This document shows, piece after piece, positions 6,864 to 13,399 of a stretch of DNA of 22,343 bases; the stretch's first letter is position 1, and each line of letters begins with the position of its first letter. The stretch comes from JAVBUZ01 sp031554725 (GTDB lineage Bacteria > Bacillota > Clostridia > Lachnospirales > Lachnospiraceae), in NCBI GenBank assembly GCA_031554725.1, contig JAVBUZ010000165.1, positions 1 to 22,343 on the forward strand, read 5' to 3'. The position numbers and the translations under genes were made by a program. The notes below the pieces were generated by a model. It did not search any database, was not told the origin of the DNA, and saw only the letters and a program-made list of their open reading frames with translations.

Positions 6864-7880
6864 TTACTCTTCATATCCATTAGGATTCTGGCTCTGCCAT
6901 CTCCATGAATCAGCACACATTTCTTTAATTCCATATTTGGCTTCCCAGCCTAGCTCTTCTTTTGCTTTCGCAGCATCTGCATAGTTGGCCGCAATATCGC
7001 CAGCACGACGCTCTTTTATTTCGTATGGAATATTAATTCCTGTTGCTTCCTCGAAGTTCTTTACAATGTCAAGTACACTATACCCAACACCTGTGCCCAG
7101 ATTATAGATGCAAAGTCCCGCTTTTTCTTCAATCTTCTTTAAAGCCTTTACATGACCCACTGCTAAATCTACAACATGGATGTAATCACGTACGCCGGTT
7201 CCATCTGGTGTATCGTAATCATTACCAAACACTCCTAATTTCTGCAGCTTGCCAACAGCAACTTGTGTAATGTAAGGCATCAAATTGTTAGGAATACCGT
7301 TTGGATTTTCTCCCATTTTTCCACTCTGATGCGCCCCAATTGGATTAAAGTAACGAAGTAAAATCACGTTCCATTCTTTATCTGCATACTGAATATCTGT
7401 GAGAATCTGTTCCAACATAGATTTTGTCCAGCCATAAGGATTGGTACAGTCTTTCTTTGGTGAGCTTTCCGTTACCGGAATTGCATCTGGTGTTCCATAT
7501 ACAGTTGAGGAAGATGAGAAGATAATATTCTTAACATTATGTTTTCTCATAACATCAAGCAAAATCAAGGTTCCTGCAATATTGTTCTGGTAGTATTCCC
7601 AAGGCTTTGCTACAGACTCACCTACCGCCTTAAGCCCCGCAAAATGAATAACAGAATCAATCCTTTCTTTTGCAAATACTTCTTCAAGTGCCTCTCTATC
7701 TAAAATGTCCGCTTTATAAAAAGGTACTTTCTTTCCTGTAAGTTCTTCTACTCTTTCTAATGACTTTTCGCTTGCATTACTTAAGTTGTCTAAAACTACT
7801 ACATCATGTCCTGCGTTCTGCAGTTCTACTACGGTATGAGTGCCAATATATCCAGCTCCGCCTGTTACTAATATAGCCAT
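6864..7880 (-). CDS. galE: UDP-glucose/UDP-hexosamine 4-epimerase
   Basis: A full-length 338-residue extended short-chain dehydrogenase. It shows the NAD-binding G-G-A-G-Y-I-G (7-13), D31 after strand 2, the H-F-A-G-L-K-A-V-G-E-S segment, the Ser cluster F-S-S-S-S-T-V-Y-G, and the catalytic Y149-x-x-x-K153. The product interconverts UDP-glucose and UDP-galactose in the cytoplasm. The gatekeeper position, Tyr299 in the E. coli enzyme and Cys in the human one, aligns here with Asn299 (D-I-A-A-N-Y-A-D). A small residue there usually lets the enzyme take N-acetylated sugars, so UDP-GlcNAc/UDP-GalNAc activity is inferred. GGGAGG precedes the ATG. The upstream pyrophosphorylase gene ends 103 bases away on the same strand, and an operon is likely. 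Confidence 0.96.
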   Translation of the reverse strand: MAILVTGGAGYIGTHTVVELQNAGHDVVVLDNLSNASEKSLERVEELTGKKVPFYKADILDREALEEVFAKERIDSVIHFAGLKAVGESVAKPWEYYQNNIAGTLILLDVMRKHNVKNIIFSSSSTVYGTPDAIPVTESSPKKDCTNPYGWTKSMLEQILTDIQYADKEWNVILLRYFNPIGAHQSGKMGENPNGIPNNLMPYITQVAVGKLQKLGVFGNDYDTPDGTGVRDYIHVVDLAVGHVKALKKIEEKAGLCIYNLGTGVGYSVLDIVKNFEEATGINIPYEIKERRAGDIAANYADAAKAKEELGWEAKYGIKEMCADSWRWQSQNPNGYEE

Positions 7881-7934
7881 TATATTACCTCCCTTAGTGG
7901 TTTATTCTGTCATCATTTTACTCTGCCATCGTTC

Positions 7935-7951
7935 TATGAGCAATGCTCATA
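7935..7951. promoter_or_regulatory. Perfect 17-bp inverted repeat upstream of galE
   Basis: Arms TATGAGCA and TGCTCATA flank one central A. It lies between the pyrophosphorylase stop and galE, next to a TTGACA on the minus strand (7965-7970) for which I find no good -10. It could be a repressor site for internal expression of galE, or an intercistronic RNA hairpin. Confidence 0.4.
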
Positions 7952-7983
7952 TGTTGCCTGTTTCTGTCAAAATGTTAATTGGC

Positions 7984-9210
7984 TTATAGAACAATTCCAT
8001 TTTCTTCTAGCAATAATGTTGCACTTTCTACAGAATCCACACCTGTTTTGTTTTTAATCGGTGCAAACTCTTTATTTCTAACAACTTCAAAAGGTAAGCA
8101 GCTGTCCATTTGATGAATCATATCTAAAACTAAGCTTTCAAATTTATATCCATTCACTTCTTCTGGTTTTACATACTCACCATTTTCATTCATATAAGGG
8201 ATCTTCTTCTCTACCACATGAAGAGGAAGCTGTTTTTCCATCATTGCTTGCAAATCTTTTTCTTTAAACAAATAATTTAGTATTACACCAAAGTTATATG
8301 CTGGATCACCATTTTCATCCTTGGCATTCATAAGCTCATCTGTAAGCTCATAATATTCAACAATCGAAGGCTTGCCATCTTCTAAGCACATTACCCCAAC
8401 TTTTTCATCTGGTGCATTTTTTCTAACTACCTTAGAACCAACTACGCAGTTCTTCTCAATTGTTGCTCCAATAAATACAGGATCACAAATTCTTTGTAGC
8501 ACGTTGTCTACTGCAAATACATTTAGCCATTCAATATTTTCTTTTTTAACAACATCCAAAATCCCTGCATTTTTCATTGAAATATACCAACCACCATTTC
8601 CATTTGGTGACGTAGACATTCTCCATTTTTCTTCCAAATAAACTTTTCCTGAATAGTCTGCTGCCGGAGCCATTTCCTGTTTGAAGAAATGAATATATTC
8701 TTCCTTATATCCAAAATAATTTTGCTCTTTTAAAAATTTAGTTGTTGCTGCGTGATTCTTATCACTTGTCATAACAAATAAGTGTATCCATGCATCGGCC
8801 TGTTTTACTACATCCATAAGGTTCGATATTAAACATTCAAAAATATAAAGGTTTCTAGTAATCCCTATATTATACATGCCCTTTGGATCGTCTGAACCAA
8901 GGCGAGTTCCCATGCCCCCAGCAAGAAGAACTGCGCCGACTTTTCCAGCCTTTATCGTTTCTAATCCAACCTTTAAATAGGTGTCTTTTCCCTTTTCAAT
9001 CTCAGCTAATTGCATCGCCTTTAAAGGAGTAATCACACCCTTTTTATTTAATCCATCCATGTGCTTGCAAGATTCTACAACACTAAAATCCGTTTCCTCT
9101 ATTTGTGTAAGTAGCTCTGCTTTTTGTGCATCCTCAAGCCCCTCAAAGTATTTGAGCACATGAGCCTGGTCATATTTTTCTAATTTATTTAATGCTTGTT
9201 CATATGTCAT
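7984..9210 (-). CDS. UDPGP-family nucleotidyltransferase, UDP-GlcNAc pyrophosphorylase-like
   Basis: From the chosen ATG the protein has 408 residues. It carries the nucleotide-binding L-A-G-G-M-G-T-R-L-G (96-105) followed by P-K-G-M-Y. The pattern along its length follows eukaryotic UAP1/AGX enzymes: F-F-K-Q-E-M, N-G-N-G-G-W-Y, V-D-N-V-L, D-P-V-F-I-G, K-K-I-P-Y, N-G-Y-K-F-E and F-A-P-I-K-N all have close counterparts there. Such enzymes make UDP-HexNAc from UTP and a HexNAc 1-phosphate. Bacterial homologues are usually labelled UTP-glucose-1-phosphate uridylyltransferase, and that activity remains possible. The frame is open to 9333, but AAGGAG stands nine bases before the ATG at 9210, so I use that start. 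It is first in a unit with galE, which fits nucleotide-sugar supply for glycans. Confidence 0.88.
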   Translation of the reverse strand: MTYEQALNKLEKYDQAHVLKYFEGLEDAQKAELLTQIEETDFSVVESCKHMDGLNKKGVITPLKAMQLAEIEKGKDTYLKVGLETIKAGKVGAVLLAGGMGTRLGSDDPKGMYNIGITRNLYIFECLISNLMDVVKQADAWIHLFVMTSDKNHAATTKFLKEQNYFGYKEEYIHFFKQEMAPAADYSGKVYLEEKWRMSTSPNGNGGWYISMKNAGILDVVKKENIEWLNVFAVDNVLQRICDPVFIGATIEKNCVVGSKVVRKNAPDEKVGVMCLEDGKPSIVEYYELTDELMNAKDENGDPAYNFGVILNYLFKEKDLQAMMEKQLPLHVVEKKIPYMNENGEYVKPEEVNGYKFESLVLDMIHQMDSCLPFEVVRNKEFAPIKNKTGVDSVESATLLLEENGIVL

Positions 9211-9250
9211 TTTTGCTTTCTCCTTCTCCCTAAACGCAAACTTTCCATCT

Positions 9251-9279
9251 ATTATACCCTTATAAAATCGGCTTCGCAA
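9251..9279 (-). promoter_or_regulatory. Promoter of the pyrophosphorylase-galE unit
   Basis: On the minus strand a perfect TATAAT (9251-9256) is preceded at 17 bp by TTGCGA (9274-9279). Transcription would begin about 35 bases before the ATG at 9210, which supports the shorter start. Confidence 0.7.
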
Positions 9280-9305
9280 CAAGAAGTTACCCTTTGCATA
9301 GAATA
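9278..9305 (+). promoter_or_regulatory. Sporulation sigma-K/sigma-E-like promoter of the LysM-GH18 gene
   Basis: CATAGAATA (9297-9305) fits the sigma-K -10 pattern CATAnnnTA exactly and is close to the sigma-E -10. AACA (9278-9281) is 15 bp upstream and can serve as the loose -35. No good housekeeping promoter is visible on this strand. The expected transcript start is around 9312, just before the ribosome site. The motif is short, so a chance match is possible. Confidence 0.4.
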
Positions 9306-9327
9306 TTAAAAAGTGCTCGAGGCCTTT

Positions 9328-10047
9328 ATGCAAATTTATGTAGTAAAAGCAGGAGATACCTTAGATAACATTGCTTCAAACTTTGGCATTACTACTGATT
9401 CCATCATCTACAACAATCAAATTTCTTATCCTTACAGTTTAGCAATTGGGCAAGCTCTCTTACTTTCTCTTCCTGGTGATGTTTCCTACGACAGGAATAT
9501 TAGTGTTGGTGGATACGCCTATCCCTTTATTAATAGTTGGGTTTTAGAAGAATCCCTCCCCTATCTTTCTGATCTTTTTGTTTTTTCCTATGGTTTTACC
9601 ACTGAAGGGAATCTTGTCTACCCTCAGCTTGATGATGATTTTATGATTACTGCCGCAAAAGATCATGGGACTGCCCCGATACTTACCCTTACGCCATTTG
9701 GGCCTGATGGTAGATTCAGTAACTATCTAATCTCTTCTTTAGTCAATAATCCTTACGCGGTTACAAATCTCATTGACCAACTCACATGGCAGATTGAAAA
9801 CCGTGGCTTCGAAGGTATTGACATTGATTTTGAATACATTTTGCCAGATGACCGAGTTCCCTTTGCTGACTTTGTCCGCGAAGTAAGAGAGGCCATAAAT
9901 CTAGTTGGTTACCCAGTTTCCGTCGCCCTTGCGCCCAAAACCTCCGATGATCAGGCAGGAGTCATCTATGAAGGGAAAGACTATGCTCTTTTGGGTGAAG
10001 CTGCAAATTATGTTTTACTTATGACCTATGAGTGGGGGTATACCTAG
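9328..10047 (+). CDS. LysM-GH18 spore-type cell-wall hydrolase, 3' end lost to prophage insertion
   Basis: The visible 239-residue product starts with one LysM domain (residues 2-46: I-Y-V-V-K-A-G-D-T-L onward), which binds peptidoglycan or chitin-like glycans. A GH18 domain follows. It has the catalytic G-I-D-I-D-F-E motif with proton donor Glu169 and ends exactly at L-L-M-T-Y-E-W-G-Y-T before a TAG. Relatives (SleL/YaaH/YdhD cortex and coat hydrolases) continue with Y-G-P-P and the last barrel strands, so the C-terminal part is missing and the enzyme is probably inactive. The gene is interrupted where prophage sequence begins. I use ATG 9328, preceded by CGAGG, over GTG 9313. A sigma-K-like promoter motif precedes it. 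Intact members are made in sporulating cells and act on spore peptidoglycan. Confidence 0.85.
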   Translation: MQIYVVKAGDTLDNIASNFGITTDSIIYNNQISYPYSLAIGQALLLSLPGDVSYDRNISVGGYAYPFINSWVLEESLPYLSDLFVFSYGFTTEGNLVYPQLDDDFMITAAKDHGTAPILTLTPFGPDGRFSNYLISSLVNNPYAVTNLIDQLTWQIENRGFEGIDIDFEYILPDDRVPFADFVREVREAINLVGYPVSVALAPKTSDDQAGVIYEGKDYALLGEAANYVLLMTYEWGYT

Positions 10048-10050
10048 GGG
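10034..10050. other. Probable prophage attachment junction (one att end)
   Basis: Similarity to the GH18 family stops at codons G-Y-T (to 10044), and the next codon is a stop. Beyond this point all genes are on the opposite strand and phage-like or accessory. The crossover should be inside or just beside this stretch, which includes the palindromes GGTATACC (10037-10044) and CCTAGG (10043-10048). The exact core cannot be set without the other end. Confidence 0.55.
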
Positions 10051-10074
10051 CATGGATGGTGTAGGTATTAAAAG

Positions 10075-10107
10075 TGCCAAGTAGCTATTTTACTTGGCAT
10101 TTTTTTT
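10075..10107 (+). terminator. Intrinsic terminator at the prophage end
   Basis: A 9-bp perfect stem (TGCCAAGTA, 10075-10083, with TACTTGGCA, 10091-10099), a seven-base loop and eight T. It reads strongly on the plus strand, stopping transcripts that enter from the truncated hydrolase gene. On the minus strand the hairpin is followed by CTTTTA and may also end the accessory gene transcript. Confidence 0.8.
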
Positions 10108-10179
10108 CTGTTTTGTAATCACTTTTGGTTTAGTTCTTCTTTTTAATTCTAATGATAAAATTAAAAATTCCTAACTAAA

Positions 10180-10920
10180 TTACTTTATTTTTACGGTTAG
10201 TCCTTTTTTAGAATCCATTTCAATTATTATGCGAATAAGATACTTGTTTTTTTCATTATTTATACAATACAAAAATAATTTTTCCTTGTCAAAATTTATT
10301 ATCTTCTTTGCAAACTCTTTATCTGTTAGCAAATCAACACTATCCTCTATTATATTCTCCAGAAGATAGTTATAAAAAATGCTTGTGGTGTATCCTTCCC
10401 TGCATATGTAGGCGAGTTTCAAAGAAAATTCTCCATTTTTTTCTAATTTAGGCTTAATACTTGCATTTATTCCCTTAAGTCTATAAAGACGATTATCTTC
10501 ACTTATTTTTGTATGGCATTTTACAAGTTCTATTTCGTTTGAAAAAACTCCTGTATTATAATAAGTACTTTCTAATGCACCTAAAACTAAAACTGTATTT
10601 TCGGTAGAACTATTCTTCTTTAAAAGATTAACCATAAGATATTTTTCACCATCAATTAATTGTATTGAAATATTACGTCCATCCTCTTTGCAGTTATTAA
10701 TCATTTCATTTAATTCAGGTGTAATTTTTTGCTCTTGTGAAATACTATGACTTTCTTTATTTGTATAATATTTAAAGTTTTTTGGGTTAAAACTCATACT
10801 TGATAAAACAAGGTACGGACGACGCTTATTATAATTATTTCTTATTCCAACCACCAATGCAATAAAACTAATGAATGCACTAACAATAGAAATCAATAAT
10901 GACAGATTGTTTTCATCCAC
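10180..10920 (-). CDS. Membrane-anchored accessory protein of the prophage, function unknown
   Basis: The product has 246 residues and no family that I recognise. Residues about 6-26 (L-S-L-L-I-S-I-V-S-A-F-I-S-F-I-A-L-V-V) form one N-terminal transmembrane helix. N-K-R-R-P-Y-L follows, so by the positive-inside rule the ~215-residue remainder should face the cytoplasm. That part is rich in Lys, Asn, Ile and Glu and looks like mixed strands and helices. The gene is visibly more AT-rich than the tail genes. It is the phage gene nearest the attachment end, with its own extended -10 promoter and separated by a terminator from the next unit, which suggests a lysogenic-conversion (moron) gene. AGGAGG lies a little far from the ATG; a GTG one codon upstream is an alternative start. 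Exclusion or defence roles would be guesses. Confidence 0.75.
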   Translation of the reverse strand: MDENNLSLLISIVSAFISFIALVVGIRNNYNKRRPYLVLSSMSFNPKNFKYYTNKESHSISQEQKITPELNEMINNCKEDGRNISIQLIDGEKYLMVNLLKKNSSTENTVLVLGALESTYYNTGVFSNEIELVKCHTKISEDNRLYRLKGINASIKPKLEKNGEFSLKLAYICREGYTTSIFYNYLLENIIEDSVDLLTDKEFAKKIINFDKEKLFLYCINNEKNKYLIRIIIEMDSKKGLTVKIK

Positions 10921-10957
10921 TTCTTTTGCCCTCCTTTTATCATTAGTTATATAACCA

Positions 10958-10966
10958 ATTATAACA
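10958..10966 (-). promoter_or_regulatory. Extended -10 promoter of the membrane-anchored accessory gene
   Basis: On the minus strand TGT-TATAAT is a perfect -10 with the TGn extension. No clear -35 is seen, as is usual for extended -10 promoters. It lies between the upstream terminator and the start at 10920. Confidence 0.55.
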
Positions 10967-11024
10967 TTTATTTACTATTAAATACATTATTTTATACATT
11001 ATTAGTTATTCACACCATGATTGC

Positions 11025-11051
11025 AAAAAGACCCTGAAACAATTCAAAGTC
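11025..11051 (-). terminator. Intrinsic terminator after the two-gene accessory unit
   Basis: On the minus strand a 9-bp stem (GACTTTGAA with TTCAGGGTC, two G-T pairs), a four-base loop and five T follow the stop of the small membrane protein gene. It separates that unit from the next gene. Confidence 0.7.
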
Positions 11052-11074
11052 TCCATCTACACTATGCACTAAAT

Positions 11075-11425
11075 CTACTCTTTGCCAGAACCTTTTCCAA
11101 AAATGAACCCTATCGTTAATGAGATAACTGGCATTACTATGTTAAGCACATCTGTGCTTGCTTTCCCACTTGCACACATTGAACAAATTACGTCTATTGC
11201 GCATAAAAGGAAAAGCGCAACACATAAAAGAAAAGCAATATGCATTGCTGCATTCTCTTTCCTTATTCCGAAAACTTTTCCCATCAATCCGCCATTTCTT
11301 TCTTGACCTTCGTTCATTGCTTGGAGTGCAGTTTTTTGTACATCCTTATTTAAACTCGAAAAACCATCAGAAGAAATAACATCTATAACTACCGAATCAT
11401 TATTTCTGTTTATTCCATCTGCCAT
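11075..11425 (-). CDS. Small two-helix membrane protein of the prophage, function unknown
   Basis: The product has 116 residues. About residues 1-55 are polar and end in G-L-M-G-K-V-F-G-I-R-K-E-N. Two transmembrane helices follow (about 60-84, F-L-L-C-V-A-L-F-L-L-C-A-I, and about 93-112, L-N-I-V-M-P-V-I-S-L-T-I-G-F-I-F) joined by a short loop, with G-K-G-S-G-K-E at the end. Both termini are probably cytoplasmic. I do not recognise the family. The topology could suit a holin-like helper, a membrane effector or an anchor, but a TcdE-type holin is already present upstream. GGGAGG precedes the ATG, and the start lies two bases after the stop of the gene at 11428, so the two are translated from one transcript. 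Confidence 0.75.
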   Translation of the reverse strand: MADGINRNNDSVVIDVISSDGFSSLNKDVQKTALQAMNEGQERNGGLMGKVFGIRKENAAMHIAFLLCVALFLLCAIDVICSMCASGKASTDVLNIVMPVISLTIGFIFGKGSGKE

Positions 11426-11427
11426 GA

Positions 11428-11793
11428 TTATATTCCTCCCTTTAAAAGTGTATATTCTATTTTTCTCACTCTTTTTTTACCTGAAATTTGACCTTCCAAA
11501 TATGACCAAAAATGAATATAAAGTTTTTTTCCTTTTATCGTTGCTATTTCTATAGGAACCGTAGTTCCCGACCCAAGATCACTAAAATTTGTGCATCTTA
11601 GCTTTAATGTATTCTCTTGTATTAGTGGAAAAATTAATGTTTTTCCAGATTCATCATTTTCAAAAAAAAGTGCTACTTTAAAATGAATGACGCCTTCTAT
11701 AAATTCAAGTGTAAAATCTGCTCCTTCATCTAACAGAAGAACCGTCTTTGCTTCTAAAATTTCATACCCTTGTGTTTGCATTTTTATTTTCAT
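11428..11793 (-). CDS. Small beta-rich accessory protein, DUF6864-like
   Basis: From the chosen ATG the product has 121 residues, with no membrane segment and an alternating hydrophobic pattern that suggests a beta sandwich. Segments such as G-Y-E-I-L-E-A-K-T-V, F-F-E-N-D-E-S-G-K, N-T-L-K-L-R-C-T-N-F, D-L-G-S-G-T-T-V-P-I-E-I-A and K-L-Y-I-H-F resemble what I recall of the uncharacterised DUF6864 family; this match is from memory. The in-frame ATG at 11808 is part of the ATGGAGGTG ribosome site itself, so translation should begin at 11793. It is the first gene of a two-gene unit with the small membrane protein and has a promoter of its own, separate from the lysis genes. Confidence 0.72.
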   Translation of the reverse strand: MKIKMQTQGYEILEAKTVLLLDEGADFTLEFIEGVIHFKVALFFENDESGKTLIFPLIQENTLKLRCTNFSDLGSGTTVPIEIATIKGKKLYIHFWSYLEGQISGKKRVRKIEYTLLKGGI

Positions 11794-11816
11794 ATAAAAC
11801 ACCTCCATCCATTATC

Positions 11817-11845
11817 ATTATAATACAGTTAAATTACTATTGCTA
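11817..11845 (-). promoter_or_regulatory. Promoter of the two-gene accessory unit
   Basis: On the minus strand a perfect TATAAT (11817-11822) lies 17 bp after TAGCAA (11840-11845), a poor -35. It is placed after the hairpin that follows the endolysin gene and before the DUF6864-like gene. Confidence 0.5.
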
Positions 11846-11856
11846 GATAGTTTTTA

Positions 11857-11880
11857 AGGCCCTGGATTTCTCCAAGGCCT
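11857..11880 (-). terminator. Hairpin after the endolysin gene
   Basis: A 10-bp GC-rich stem (AGGCCTTGGA with TCCAGGGCCT on the minus strand, one G-T pair) with a GAAA tetraloop lies about ten bases past the endolysin stop. The sequence after it is TAAAAAC, not a U-run, so it may be a weak terminator or a 3'-end protector. Confidence 0.5.
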
Positions 11881-11890
11881 CTTCTTAACT

Positions 11891-12640
11891 CTATGAATTT
11901 ACAATAACCGCATCAAATCCAGCTTTCTTTAATTTGTCTGCCATGTTCTGTGCATTTGTCTTAGATGAATACGCCCCTACCTGCACACGGTATAATGCTT
12001 TAACGTCTCCTGATGTTGCGCCTTCCGAAGGTGATAACTCTTCCTTAATTGTATTATCTGTAGGTTTCTCAGCAATTTGCATACCTGTGATTCCACGTAC
12101 AACAGCACTTGCCATAGCCTTATAATCGTATAGCTCTACATCGTCCTTATCATCCACAAAGCAGCACTCAATCAGCATAGATGGTGCCTTTGTATTGCGT
12201 AACACATAAAGGCTAGAATTTATCTTCACACCAGCCGTGGAGTACGTAGAATCCTTACGTTTGTTATATCCCAAGTCTGCAATAGCATCTGCCACACCTG
12301 CAGCGTAGGTTATTGCTTTGCTTGATGCATTATAAACAAATACTTCGGTACCGCCATTCTTACCATCACCCTTACTGTCATTTCGACCAGCGTTTAAGTG
12401 GATTGATACATCCAAGTCAACTGAATTAGCATTACACTTAGATACAATCTTTTTTAACACATCTGATGCATTAGCTCCCTCATTCACAGTGCAGTCATTT
12501 ACTGTATGCCCTAATTCTTTTAACTGCCTTATAACTTCATCTTTAATTTTTCTTGCTTCTGTAGATTCCTTAATAAGCCCTACTGCTCCACAACCGATTT
12601 TTCCATCAGGATTATGCCCTGCATGAACATTAATTTTCAT
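11891..12640 (-). CDS. Phage endolysin: N-acetylmuramoyl-L-alanine amidase with SPOR-like tail
   Basis: The product has 249 residues. Residues 1-187 are an Amidase_3 zinc amidase. Likely zinc ligands are His9 in V-H-A-G-H, Glu25 or Glu28 in K-E-S-T-E-A-R, and His81 in S-I-H-L-N-A; Glu158 in L-I-E-C-C-F-V-D is the probable catalytic base. A Ser/Glu-rich linker (about 190-215) leads to L-Y-R-V-Q-V-G-A-Y-S (from about 216), the start of a SPOR-type cell-wall binding repeat of only ~35 residues, about half a full SPOR domain. It cleaves between MurNAc and L-Ala to release progeny. There is no signal peptide, so it depends on the holin. I use ATG 12640, with GAGG nine bases before it, over 12655. 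Its start overlaps the end of the holin gene by 11 bases. Confidence 0.93.
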   Translation of the reverse strand: MKINVHAGHNPDGKIGCGAVGLIKESTEARKIKDEVIRQLKELGHTVNDCTVNEGANASDVLKKIVSKCNANSVDLDVSIHLNAGRNDSKGDGKNGGTEVFVYNASSKAITYAAGVADAIADLGYNKRKDSTYSTAGVKINSSLYVLRNTKAPSMLIECCFVDDKDDVELYDYKAMASAVVRGITGMQIAEKPTDNTIKEELSPSEGATSGDVKALYRVQVGAYSSKTNAQNMADKLKKAGFDAVIVNS

Positions 12641-13100
12641 CCTTCTTTTCCTCACTTTCTATTTTCCCTTTATCCTTTAATATGTCAATTGCATTAATAA
12701 GTGCATTGGGCAAAGGAACTCCCATAATACCTGCATTTTCGGTTATGCTTATCAGTTCATTGGCGCAAAATGCAACAATGACCCCTGTACGTATACAATT
12801 AAGCCCAAGCATTAAATCTAGCCTATTTGCCACTAATACAAATAATAGCGTTACTCCTTTTCTAGCAAGCCCCTTCCATGCAGACCAAGAGCTAAGCGCA
12901 CCATTTTTTGACTTACCACTTTTTTTCCAAATTCCAGCAATTAGCAATCCCATAAGTAGGTCAAATCCCATGAAAATAGCCAATGTTATCATGTCTTCCC
13001 CCCAGCCTCCAATTAAATTAATAAACAAACCACCTAAGCCTCCTAATGCAGTTAAAACTTGTACTTTTGTTGACGTAAGTACCGAAATTATTTTTTCCAT
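12630..13100 (-). CDS. Phage holin, TcdE/phage_holin_4 family
   Basis: A 156-residue small membrane protein with about three to four hydrophobic segments. It carries the family pattern F-D-L-L-M-G-L-L-I-A-G, then a basic Ser/Lys loop with S-S-W-S-A-W-K-G-L-A-R-K, then V-T-L-L-F-V-L-V-A and L-D. A further segment with A-F-C-A-N-E-L-I-S-I-T-E-N-A-G leads to a charged C-terminal tail. Holins of this family form pores in the cytoplasmic membrane and set lysis time; TcdE also helps toxin release. I prefer the ATG at 13100 because the GAGG site is too close to the one at 13106. It is directly upstream of and overlaps the amidase gene, forming the classic lysis pair. Confidence 0.92.
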   Translation of the reverse strand: MEKIISVLTSTKVQVLTALGGLGGLFINLIGGWGEDMITLAIFMGFDLLMGLLIAGIWKKSGKSKNGALSSWSAWKGLARKGVTLLFVLVANRLDLMLGLNCIRTGVIVAFCANELISITENAGIMGVPLPNALINAIDILKDKGKIESEEKKDEN

Positions 13101-13127
13101 TTCCATATCCTCTCTTTCTTAAATGAT

Positions 13128-13158
13128 AAAAGCCAAATACCCACTAAGGATACTTGGC
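13128..13158 (-). terminator. Hairpin between tail genes and lysis genes
   Basis: On the minus strand an 11-bp stem (GCCAAGTATCC with GGGTATTTGGC, G-T pairs allowed) and a five-base loop are followed by TTTTATC. It lies after the last tail-region gene and before the holin, so it may lower lysis gene expression relative to tail genes. Its outer sequence GCCAAGTA recurs in the terminator at 10075. Confidence 0.65.
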
Positions 13159-13189
13159 TCTATGGCTCTAAATTCTTTCTCTAATTAAC

Positions 13190-13384
13190 TTACTGCGGTA
13201 CCTTTGAAAGCAAAAACTCATTTATACTTTCAATCGGGTCTAAAATATCCTGATTGAGTACAATTGTTGTAGCTCGCTCATTACTCTTTGTTACATTTCC
13301 ATCTTCATCGATAACAGAGTATGTATACGTAAGCCTCATTCCCTCTGCTGTTTGATGTGCTGTAAAGCTCGTAATTTTGTTCAT
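13190..13384 (-). CDS. Small phage protein following the tail gene, function unknown
   Basis: A 64-residue soluble protein with no recognised family. It appears beta-rich: T-S-F-T-A-H-Q-T-A-E-G-M-R-L-T-Y-T-Y-S-V, then D-E-D-G-N-V, then an R-A-T-T-I-V-L strand and a C-terminal helix with I-N-E-F-L-L. AGGAGG is well placed before the ATG, and the gene begins 15 bases after the large tail protein gene ends, so it belongs to the tail operon. Small proteins of this position in other phages (XkdX and similar) are unlike it in sequence. Confidence 0.8.
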   Translation of the reverse strand: MNKITSFTAHQTAEGMRLTYTYSVIDEDGNVTKSNERATTIVLNQDILDPIESINEFLLSKVPQ

Positions 13385-13399
13385 TTTCTTTCCTCCTGT

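Noticed and set aside
9211..9333. In-frame extension of the pyrophosphorylase to 9333
   Set aside because: It would run through its own TATAAT promoter, lacks family similarity, and the ATG at 9210 has AAGGAG.
10021..10070. Serine-integrase att site defined by ACCTA/TAGGT arms around 10045
   Set aside because: Only five bases pair per arm and inner bases do not match, so neither integrase type nor core can be claimed.
12682..13122. 146-residue plus-strand frame antisense to the holin gene
   Set aside because: Shadow of the well-supported holin; no ribosome site or recognisable features.
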